Source: Verrucomicrobiia bacterium
GTDB taxonomy: Bacteria; Verrucomicrobiota; Verrucomicrobiia; Limisphaerales; DTLC01
Reading direction: 5' to 3'
Assembly (NCBI GenBank): GCA_025061935.1
Contig: JANWZY010000047.1
Location: forward strand, 1-13,748
DNA length: 13,748 nt
The notes beneath the pieces were generated by a model that ran no database searches, had not been told where the DNA came from, and saw only the letters and a list, made by a program, of their open reading frames with translations. The translations under genes were made by a program, and so were the position numbers. Position 1 is the stretch's first letter. Each line of letters opens with the position of its first letter. Shown here piece after piece: positions 7,577-13,748 of this stretch.

Positions 7577-10500
7577 GTTGATACCGGCCAGCGCGCGCAC
7601 CTGATCATTTGTCCTGGGCGCTTTGCTGATCTCGATGAACGTCGTACTGGCCGGGCCGAGACTCAGCGTGTTCGTGAATGTGATTGTGCCCAGCGGCGCG
7701 CCCGGGGCGAGCACGCCAAAGACCGTCGTTGCGCCGCCTATGATTCCAATGCCCCCAAGTCGGCCTAAAGCCTCGACTGTGACTGTGTTCGTGGCGGCTG
7801 CGTGATTGCCGTTAATAAGCAACGTGCCCCCACTGACAATCGTTTGGCCGGAATACGTGTTCGAGCCTGTGAGTGTAAGCACGCCCGGGCCGACCTTGGT
7901 AATTGCCGTGGGCCGGGCTGTGCTTGCGCCGTTGCGGATCGCGCCGGCGAACGTGGTGTCTTCGCCACGCGCACCGATAACGTAGGTGGTGAGCGCGTCA
8001 GTCGAGCCTGCGCCGCTCAATACAGTGTTCGTCCCGCCAGCGAGCGCGCCCAAATGGATTATGCCCCCGTCACGGGACAGCATGATTGCCCAGCTCGTGC
8101 CCAGGTCGAACGCGGCTTGGCTGCTGCCAGTGCTGCCGTACCACCGGAAGTAGCCCGGGAACGGCAGTGTGATCCTGCCGCTGTACCCGCTCATATCTCC
8201 GCGCACCGAAAAGGTGTTGTTGGAAGGTATGTAAATTTGCAGATCACCAGTGCCCGACCACGCGCCGCTAAGTGCCTGGTTGCCGCCCTGTGAGTATATT
8301 GCACTGGAAGACGCCACGTGAATCGGGTTTGCGTATGTGGCGGGGCTACCGCTCGCGTTTAGAGCGAGCAGACCGCCGTTCAACGTGATCGTGCCCGAGC
8401 CTGCGGCCGTGGTGGTACCAAGCGTGACTGTCCCATTGTACACAGAAAGGCCGCCTGCGAACGTGTTTGCGCCTGTCAGTGTGAGCCCGCCTACCCCTGT
8501 TTTTGTTAAGCCGCCTTGGCCTACGAGTGCGCCGCCCAAAGTCAGGTTTGCTGTCGCGTTCGATATGTCGAGTGTGGCGCCGCCAGCAGTAATGGTTAGC
8601 CCACGGTTGATTGAGACCGTGTTGCCGAAATAGCGCAGTGTGCCGCCGTTGATTACAATGTTCGTCGGGTCGGAGTTTGCTGCGCCGCGCGCGCTCGGCG
8701 TGCCCCCTGCAGAAAGCAATGCGACAGATACCCTGCCGCCATTTATCACCGTTGGCCCAGTGTAGTCGTTCGTGGTCAGGATTGTGAGCGTGCCAGAATT
8801 CGATTTGACTAATCCGGTCTGGCCACTGATATAGCCGGTGCCGGTGAAGGTGTAGTCCGCTGTTGCTGCGACTGTTACGGCTGAGGGCGTAAGGCGGCCA
8901 ACCAAATTTACAATAGGCAATGCTGCGCCTGTGTCGTCGAACCTGACCGAATCAAGCTGTTGGAACCGTTCGACTGCGCCATTTGCAAGCCAGTTGTAGC
9001 TCGAGCCAACATCCCATTGGTTACCCCCTGCGCCGCGCCAGACCAGATTGGTTGGCGGTCGCGTGCCTACCACGAGCACCGCAATGTGGCCGGGCGGATT
9101 GGTCAGTACGCATGCAGGCGCGAACGGCCCGGTCAACACAAGGTTTGTCAGGCTGCCGGTGAGCGTGCCGGTGTAGCTGATCAGGTTGTACTGACCGAGC
9201 GCGAGTTCGCCTGACAGCGCATTAATCGCGATTGTGTTGAGTCCGGCCAGGCTTAGGTTGCCAAAAACGATCACGCGGTCGTTGGCCGTGCTCGTGGGAT
9301 CGTTGGAAAGGTCAAACATGGCGAGGGTATCGCCGAGCAAGCGGAGATGGTTGGATACGGTCAAGGTGCCGGGCAGGTTGGTTGCGCCTGGCACGACTGC
9401 GCAGTACTGGCCAACGGTCAGGCCACCGCCCAATACGCCCGTGCCGCTGATGCAACTGTTGAGCCACAACCCGCGTTCGAGTGTGACAGGACTGGCTGTG
9501 AGCTGACCATTAACTTCGAGCGCCCCGTCGGTCACGATCGTCTCGCCCGTGTACGTGTTCGTGGTGTTAATGGCGAGCCTCCCGGTGCCGGACTTGAACA
9601 GCTTCATTGCGCCTGTGAGCGCGCCCGGGCCGGTGAAAACGTAGTTTGAGGGCGAGTTCACAAATACCTGTCCGGGCGCGAGCGCAGTGCTGAGCCAGAC
9701 GGTACCGTTGGTCGCGCCGCGCAAGTCGAACAACACGGATTTGCCCTGGTCATAAGCTGCGATCAAACTGTTTGTCCACACCCCGTGCACAAACCAATTG
9801 GTTGTGATGCCCACGTCCCATGCATTACTGTTTGCGCCGCCGCGCCAAGCCAAATCCAGCTTGCCGGCGCGCCAGTGCGCCGGCGTGTTCATGCCTGGCC
9901 CGAGGTAAAAGCCCGGGTGCGGCGGTTGATTGTACCCGACGTTTTGCCACGCGATTGCCAACCTGTATTGTGGGTCGTGCATGAGCGTCGGGAACCGGTT
10001 CGTAGCCGGCGTGACTGTAGTGAAAACGCGCAGCTCAGCCGAGTCGCTGGTCGGGAAAATGACCTCTTCGCGCCAGTCGCCGAACAGGTCTGCGCTCAGG
10101 CAAGGGGTGGCTTTTGTGCCGTTGATCGATACGACACCGCTCGGGTTGAATATTGTGGTGTTCGAGTTCCCGACCCAGCTCCATTTGTAGATCGTTTTGC
10201 CGTCTAGGATTTCGCGCAGCAGGTCCGAGTCCCACCAAATGGCAAAATTGATTTGAGAAGGCCGCGTCGCGGAAATCTCGTATCCGGCAGCATTCATCAA
10301 TCCGCCGCGTGAACCCCAGCATTCGTAGCCGGTATGGCGCGGGTCTATGTCAATTGCCACAGCGCGCCCGACATCGTCCGTGGATGAAATCCCCCACAAC
10401 GGCAGGCCGCGACCCGCGTCACGGAACTCGAGCCCGTACGGGCCGAATGCGCTTGGGTCTTCGTGGCACTGCCACACTTCGAGGCCTGGCCGGGCCGGGT

Positions 10501-11770
10501 TCAAATCCGAAAGATGCATGGCGTCGCCGTGCCCGAGCCGCGTCGTGTACAACCCGCGGCCGTCATGGTCAATTGCGCATGCGCCATACACGATTTCGTC
10601 GCGCCCGTCACCGTCCACATCGCCCACACTCAGGTTGTGGTTACCCTGGCCTTCGTAAGAACTGTAACCGTTCCACGTGTCGAAGACCCAGCGCTGAGTG
10701 AGTCTGCCGTTGCGCCAGTCCCAAGCTGCCAGGACCGCGCGCGTGTAGTAACCGCGACACATTACCAGGCTCGGCCGCGTACCATCCAGATACGCTACGC
10801 ATGCGAGGAACCTGTCCACGCGGTTGCCATAGCTGTCTCCCCAGTCGGACACGTTACCGCGGGGTGGAACGTAGTTTGTCGTCCAGAGCGCAGCGCCGGT
10901 CAACCCGTCGAAAATGGTGAGGTATTCGGGACCGGACAGGATATAACCCGACGAATTGCGATAATCCGCGTACGGGTTGTGCCCGGGCATGATCACAAAG
11001 TTGCCATGGCCATCAATTGTACCCGGGGCGGTCTTGCATGCCACCTCTGCGCGGCCGTCGCCATCCAGGTCATAAACTATGAATTGGGTGTAGTGCGCGC
11101 CGGCGCGGATGTTGATGCCGAGGTCGATCCGCCAAAGCCGCGTGCCGTCCAGCTTATAAGCGTCCAAGAGCACATTGCCCGTGTAGCCGCTCTGGCTGTT
11201 GTCTTTGGCATTGGACGGGTCCCATTTGAGCACGATCTCGTACTCGCCGTCGCCGTCGAGGTCGCCCAAGCTGCAATCGCCGGCGCTGTAGGTGTAATTT
11301 GTACCGTCCGGCGTTGTGCCGCCCGGCGGTTTTTGCACTGGCACGGACACGTACTGCACAACGGGTGGGTTCGGCGGCAGCACCACGAGCGCGCTGGACT
11401 GCTGTTCGACTCCGCCAAGCACCGGCCGGACGAAGTAAAGGTTCGATTGCGCAAAGCTCGCGCCTGTGTCAACGAAGTCGGTGCTGTTCGTCAGCGGCAG
11501 ACTGTTTAGCTTGTTGGTGACGCCGCCACTGACCCGGTACAGGTTGAATGCGATATTTTCCGGGTCGGTCCCGAGCAAGCGCCAACCGACATAAACCGCG
11601 TTCGTCGCGTAGCGGAGCGCGACAAGCCCGCGCCCGAGCGGCTCAAGCTGCTGCTGCGCTAACGCATGCGTACCAACGATTGCGCATGCGCACAGCGCCC
11701 ACTCAAGCGCAACAGTTCTCCGGGCCCGACTCATCATTTGTTTGACGTTGGTTGTGGTCTGATGTTTCAC
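7169..11770 (-). CDS. Rhamnogalacturonan endolyase (PL11) fused to autotransporter-type beta-strand repeats
   Basis: Predicted secreted lyase that cuts the rhamnose-galacturonate backbone of rhamnogalacturonan-I by beta-elimination. 1533 residues from a GTG at 11770; ATGs at 11737 and 11734 give a more compact signal peptide (MSRARR, then TVALEWALCACAIVG, cleavage after HALA) and may be the real start. Residues ~41-140 form the N-terminal sandwich (GRGLVALRYATNAVYVGWRL, NLYR). Residues ~140-635 form the PL11 beta-propeller, with calcium-binding motifs GDLDGDGEYE (169-178), YDLDGDGRAE (233-242) and GDVDGDGRDE (383-392), plus GQGNHNLSVGD and HGDAMHLSDL. From ~640 on there are two passenger units, each opening with W.GG.N.WDVG...NW, with four PATR motifs. 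The last ~205 residues are a module shared with the upstream gene. I see no beta-barrel translocator, LPXTG or dockerin. The repeats probably hold the lyase at the cell surface or in matrix. Confidence 0.93.
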   Translation of the reverse strand: MKHQTTTNVKQMMSRARRTVALEWALCACAIVGTHALAQQQLEPLGRGLVALRYATNAVYVGWRLLGTDPENIAFNLYRVSGGVTNKLNSLPLTNSTDFVDTGASFAQSNLYFVRPVLGGVEQQSSALVVLPPNPPVVQYVSVPVQKPPGGTTPDGTNYTYSAGDCSLGDLDGDGEYEIVLKWDPSNAKDNSQSGYTGNVLLDAYKLDGTRLWRIDLGINIRAGAHYTQFIVYDLDGDGRAEVACKTAPGTIDGHGNFVIMPGHNPYADYRNSSGYILSGPEYLTIFDGLTGAALWTTNYVPPRGNVSDWGDSYGNRVDRFLACVAYLDGTRPSLVMCRGYYTRAVLAAWDWRNGRLTQRWVFDTWNGYSSYEGQGNHNLSVGDVDGDGRDEIVYGACAIDHDGRGLYTTRLGHGDAMHLSDLNPARPGLEVWQCHEDPSAFGPYGLEFRDAGRGLPLWGISSTDDVGRAVAIDIDPRHTGYECWGSRGGLMNAAGYEISATRPSQINFAIWWDSDLLREILDGKTIYKWSWVGNSNTTIFNPSGVVSINGTKATPCLSADLFGDWREEVIFPTSDSAELRVFTTVTPATNRFPTLMHDPQYRLAIAWQNVGYNQPPHPGFYLGPGMNTPAHWRAGKLDLAWRGGANSNAWDVGITTNWFVHGVWTNSLIAAYDQGKSVLFDLRGATNGTVWLSTALAPGQVFVNSPSNYVFTGPGALTGAMKLFKSGTGRLAINTTNTYTGETIVTDGALEVNGQLTASPVTLERGLWLNSCISGTGVLGGGLTVGQYCAVVPGATNLPGTLTVSNHLRLLGDTLAMFDLSNDPTSTANDRVIVFGNLSLAGLNTIAINALSGELALGQYNLISYTGTLTGSLTNLVLTGPFAPACVLTNPPGHIAVLVVGTRPPTNLVWRGAGGNQWDVGSSYNWLANGAVERFQQLDSVRFDDTGAALPIVNLVGRLTPSAVTVAATADYTFTGTGYISGQTGLVKSNSGTLTILTTNDYTGPTVINGGRVSVALLSAGGTPSARGAANSDPTNIVINGGTLRYFGNTVSINRGLTITAGGATLDISNATANLTLGGALVGQGGLTKTGVGGLTLTGANTFAGGLSVYNGTVTLGTTTAAGSGTITLNGGLLALNASGSPATYANPIHVASSSAIYSQGGNQALSGAWSGTGDLQIYIPSNNTFSVRGDMSGYSGRITLPFPGYFRWYGSTGSSQAAFDLGTSWAIMLSRDGGIIHLGALAGGTNTVLSGAGSTDALTTYVIGARGEDTTFAGAIRNGASTARPTAITKVGPGVLTLTGSNTYSGQTIVSGGTLLINGNHAAATNTVTVEALGRLGGIGIIGGATTVFGVLAPGAPLGTITFTNTLSLGPASTTFIEISKAPRTNDQVRALAGINYGGTLIVTNIAGALAAGDVFKLFDAPNYSGRFNAISLPPLAPELAWLTSKLTLDGTLRVIARPQLTASLTAGGLVLSCTNGPANEPCYVLTSTNLTLPVSAWTRIATNAFDAAGRLTITNAVGAEPQRFYLLQLQ
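7808..9610 (-). repeat. Four PATR (autotransporter-associated beta-strand) repeats in the lyase
   Basis: Protein-level repeats with the pattern G.L.K.G.G.L.LTG.NTY.G.T.V..G.L lie at about 9506-9610, 8720-8815, 8417-8515 and 7808-7909. They correspond to residues 721-755, 986-1017, 1086-1118 and 1288-1321. The motif is that of Pfam PATR (PF12951), known from passenger domains folding as a right-handed beta-helix. Spacing is irregular (roughly 100-265 residues), so these are marker motifs within a longer beta-rich passenger, not a strict tandem array. Confidence 0.88.
7854..7900 (-). repeat. 47-bp DNA repeat, copy 1 (in lyase PATR 4)
   Basis: Bases 7854-7900 and 12567-12613 match at 41 of 47 positions by my hand alignment without gaps. 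They encode the PATR core TKVGPGVLTLTGSNTY and TKLGTGVLALTGSNTY respectively. The similarity at DNA level, including third codon positions, suggests fairly recent duplication or gene conversion between the two genes, or strong shared codon preference. Confidence 0.7.
9863..9884 (-). repeat. Perfect all-GC inverted repeat inside the lyase gene at the domain junction
   Basis: GCCGGCGC (9863-9870) and GCGCCGGC (9877-9884) are exact reverse complements with a 6-nt loop. The mRNA would form an 8-bp all-GC hairpin. It covers codons ~629-636 (TPAHWRAG), just where the PL11 propeller ends and the passenger begins. Such a stem could slow ribosomes at a domain boundary, but chance formation is plausible in GC-rich coding DNA. 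Confidence 0.5.
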
Positions 11771-11779
11771 AATTTCGCG

Positions 11780-11807
11780 GCTGGCACGTTACGGTCACGG
11801 TGCCAGC
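11780..11807 (-). other. Intercistronic stem-loop around the stop codon of the upstream PATR gene
   Basis: GCTGGCAC (11780-11787) and GTGCCAGC (11800-11807) are perfect reverse complements separated by 12 nt. In the transcript the stem opens in the last codons of the upstream gene (…LAP), carries its TGA in the loop and closes just before the GTG/ATG starts of the lyase gene. No T-run follows, so it is not a typical intrinsic terminator. It could be an mRNA-stability or processing element that tunes the expression of the two genes. Confidence 0.45.
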
Positions 11808-12220
11808 GTCTCGATTGTGTAAAACTGCTGCGGCATGCCGGGGCTGACTGGGTTCGTCAATGCAAACCTGCCCTCAGCAAAGAACTGGTTCGTTAGTAAC
11901 GGCACCCACGCATTGCGTGGCAATGCCACGTTTGTGCTTGTGAGCACGCGGTAAAACGCGCCCGGATTGCCCCCTGAACCGGTCAGGACCAGATTTGTTC
12001 CTTCGAGTCGGACGGACTCAATCAGCGGCGGGCCGAGGCTGATCACGCGAATAATGCCGGCCGTACTCAACTGGTTCGTGTCCCAGGCCAGTGGCGGGGT
12101 GAGCTGTGGCAGCGCGATGCTGGCAAACGCGCCAGTGTAGCCTGCCGCATCGAACAGCTTGAAAGTGTCGCCAGGCTTCAATCCTTCTGCGGCCGTATTG
12201 GTCACGATTAACGTGCCGCC
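11795..12220 (-). repeat. C-terminal module of the PATR protein, copy 2 of the shared module
   Basis: Residues ~498-638 (numbered from 13711) parallel the lyase C-terminus: GGTLIVTN, then G..FKLFDA..Y.G.F..I.LP.L.P.LAW, then RVI, then Y.VLTSTN..LP..AW....TN.F...GR...TN, then Q.FY. Two adjacent genes with the same closing module suggest common ancestry of the passenger ends or a shared export or anchoring signal. Confidence 0.8.
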
Positions 12221-13748
12221 GAGTGCAAGTGCGCCCGTGACTGCAACCACGTCGTTTGTCACAGGGCCGCTGCGCAGCTCGAACAGGTTCGTCGAGCCCG
12301 CAGCCAGCGTGAGGTTGCCGTTTATAGTTAATCTGCCGATGGCGTTACTGCCGGGTGCGATCCACGCGCCCGGGCCAATGGCAACGTTTCCATAAACGGT
12401 CCCGTTCCCCCACAACGCCCGGCCGTAACCGAGCGCAAGGCTGCCGGTCGGCGTCCCGGTCACGTCGAGTGCTGCGCCTGCAGCAACGTAGATGTTCGTC
12501 GTGTTCGGGATTGCCCCGGCCCCGGCAAGCGCAAGACTGCCAGCCATGATTCGCGTCGGCCCGTTGTACGTGTTCGAGCCAGTGAGTGCCAGCACGCCTG
12601 TGCCGAGCTTGGTCAGCCCGCCATCGAGCGCGGCGCCCAGAGCCGGGTCGTGGATAAGCGGCTGCGCAATGGAGATGGCGAATCCGGCATCGTCAATGCG
12701 CGCGCCACCGGATTGAACCAGTGCGGTCTGGTTGGCAAACGCCGGGAGGAACGCGCTGTTGTTCATGCTTGCACGGAGCAGTCCGCCGTTGAACCAGATC
12801 GCATTTGTGTAGGTCGAGCGGGTTTTTATGAATCCGCCCGTGACGAATGTGCCCCCATTTAACCGGATCGTGTTTGTTGCCGTGGCGCGGTTGACGTTGT
12901 GCAGGTCGAAGTTGTTTGTGCCGGTTGAAAGCACAGCGTTGTCCTGGATCGTCAGCGTGATGTAGCCGCCCTGGCGCCCGCCGCCCATCGAGCACGGGCC
13001 AAGCTCCAACACTGCATTGTCTCTGATAACAATTCGCGCGCTACGGTTACCGTCGGTGGCGTCGCGCCCGAGCGCAGTCGCCGGCCCGGTCGCGCTCACG
13101 TACGCGTTCGATGCAAAATGCATCGTTCCGCGTGGCACGATGAAATTGCGCGTGCCCTGGATCGCGCGGCCGGTGAACACGAGCGTGCCGGAGCCGTCGC
13201 TGCCCGGGCGCCAGGACGCGCCGCTGCCCATGTAAACGATGTCACCGGCCCACACGCCGGTGCCGTTGTCGCAACGCATGTTGAGGTCCGTGGTGGAGGT
13301 GGGTAAAGCGAACCCGTTGGTGATCACCACCCCGCTGCCGACGTAGACGCAGCCCGACCCGGCATTTGTGACGTTGCCCGTGCCGGCTGCGTTGTTATGC
13401 GCCAATTCAAGATTCCCGGCAGTGAGATTGATGCCACCGCTGAATGTGTTGGCACCGCTCAATGTAAGAGTTCCGCCCGAGGCCGATACCGTGACCATAC
13501 CCGGCCCGCTGATCTTGCCCGCGTAGGTTGTCGCTGCGGATGGTCTAAAGCCAAGAACCGAGTTGTTCGTGATGTCGCCTTGCGGCGGTGTGCCGGCGAA
13601 CTCGAGCGTACCGGCTTCGATCATTGTGAGGTTTGTGTAGGTTTGCGTCCCGCTCAACGTGAGTGCGCCCGCGCTGCGTTTGATTACCAGCCCGGAACCG
13701 CTGATGCTCATGCTCGCGGTGAGCGCACCCGGGTTCGCAAAGATCAGC
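11795..13748 (-). CDS. Autotransporter-associated beta-strand (PATR) repeat protein, C-terminal part (5' truncated)
   Basis: The frame is open at the right edge: upstream of the first in-window ATG (13711) it continues with LIFANPGALTAS, itself PATR-like, so that ATG is internal. About 650 codons are visible, ending in TGA at 11795. Numbering from 13711, PATR motifs occur at ~5-40, 69-103 and 364-397, with a glycine/asparagine-rich beta-helix-like stretch between them (for example RIVIRDNAVLELG, LTIQDNAVLSTGTNNFDL, TIRLNGGTFVTGGF). Residues ~498-638 are the same C-terminal module as in the downstream lyase (GGTLIVTN, GDTFKLFDAAGYTGAF, STNVALPRNAW, QQFYTIETLAP). No catalytic domain, transmembrane helix or beta-barrel is seen in this part; the missing N-terminus may carry an enzyme. 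It lies 24 bp upstream of the lyase's GTG start (57 bp from the ATG), very likely in one operon. Likely extracellular scaffold or surface protein. Confidence 0.9.
   Translation of the reverse strand, partial: LIFANPGALTASMSISGSGLVIKRSAGALTLSGTQTYTNLTMIEAGTLEFAGTPPQGDITNNSVLGFRPSAATTYAGKISGPGMVTVSASGGTLTLSGANTFSGGINLTAGNLELAHNNAAGTGNVTNAGSGCVYVGSGVVITNGFALPTSTTDLNMRCDNGTGVWAGDIVYMGSGASWRPGSDGSGTLVFTGRAIQGTRNFIVPRGTMHFASNAYVSATGPATALGRDATDGNRSARIVIRDNAVLELGPCSMGGGRQGGYITLTIQDNAVLSTGTNNFDLHNVNRATATNTIRLNGGTFVTGGFIKTRSTYTNAIWFNGGLLRASMNNSAFLPAFANQTALVQSGGARIDDAGFAISIAQPLIHDPALGAALDGGLTKLGTGVLALTGSNTYNGPTRIMAGSLALAGAGAIPNTTNIYVAAGAALDVTGTPTGSLALGYGRALWGNGTVYGNVAIGPGAWIAPGSNAIGRLTINGNLTLAAGSTNLFELRSGPVTNDVVAVTGALALGGTLIVTNTAAEGLKPGDTFKLFDAAGYTGAFASIALPQLTPPLAWDTNQLSTAGIIRVISLGPPLIESVRLEGTNLVLTGSGGNPGAFYRVLTSTNVALPRNAWVPLLTNQFFAEGRFALTNPVSPGMPQQFYTIETLAP
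12521..13699 (-). repeat. Three PATR repeats in the upstream protein
   Basis: PATR motifs lie at about 13592-13699, 13403-13507 and 12521-12622. Diagnostic strings include GALTLSGTQTYTN, GGTLTLSGANTFSG and GVLALTGSNTYNG. The frame beyond 13711 (FANPGALTAS) indicates further repeats outside the window. The middle gap of about 260 residues has low-complexity beta-strand-like sequence without the motif. Confidence 0.85.
12567..12613 (-). repeat. 47-bp DNA repeat, copy 2 (in the PATR protein)
   Basis: This is the partner of 7854-7900 (41 of 47 bases identical by hand). It encodes the PATR core of the third motif in this protein and is the closest DNA-level match I noticed between the two genes. 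Confidence 0.7.

Noticed and set aside
10463..11509. 348-codon open frame on the plus strand
   Set aside because: It is antisense to the PL11 propeller, which has clear family motifs. The protein has no recognisable domain, and long antisense frames are expected from codon bias in GC-rich genes.
7808..13699. CRISPR array or tandem satellite repeats
   Set aside because: The repetition is of degenerate protein motifs at irregular spacing within open reading frames; there are no short identical repeats with regular spacers.

Overview
The window looks like accessory chromosomal DNA of a Verrucomicrobiota-type bacterium (PVC superphylum, most like Pedosphaera/Limisphaerales relatives). This rests on three things: a GC-rich sequence; large secreted carbohydrate-active enzymes that are unusually rich in 'TN' dipeptides; and autotransporter-associated beta-strand repeats (PATR) ending in a 'STN..LP...W...TN.F...GRF..TN......Q.FY' C-terminal tail that I associate with verrucomicrobial exported proteins. 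None of the five starts has a clear Shine-Dalgarno sequence. The phylum call is inference; no rRNA or marker gene is present.

All five genes lie on the minus strand, so transcription runs from the right end to the left. In that order: (1) 13748-11795, the C-terminal ~650 codons of a PATR beta-strand repeat protein whose start lies outside the window; (2) 11770-7169, a rhamnogalacturonan endolyase (PL11) fused to about 900 residues of PATR-type passenger; (3) 7172-4188, a two-catalytic-domain enzyme with a GH43-like five-bladed propeller, a beta-sandwich linker and a GH50/agarase-like TIM barrel; (4) 4016-630, a GH2-type glycosidase with accessory domains and a discoidin (F5/8 type C) domain; (5) 408-1, the N-terminus of a secreted DUF4450-like protein that leaves the window on the left.

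Genes 1 to 3 are tightly packed: 24 bp (or 57 bp, depending on the start used) between 1 and 2, and an ATGA stop/start overlap between 2 and 3. They probably form one transcript. A 171-bp gap precedes gene 4 and holds a weak promoter-like sequence with small repeats that could be operators. A 221-bp gap precedes gene 5. Together this reads as a pectin (rhamnogalacturonan-I or similar) utilisation locus: an endo-lyase displayed on a repeat scaffold cuts the backbone, and the glycosidases trim side chains or released oligosaccharides. No transporter, TonB receptor, sulfatase or regulator is visible here.

The most noteworthy points are the lyase built onto a PATR passenger with no beta-barrel, its neighbour sharing the same C-terminal module, and the intact GH43-like plus GH50-like fusion in a pectin context rather than an agar context.
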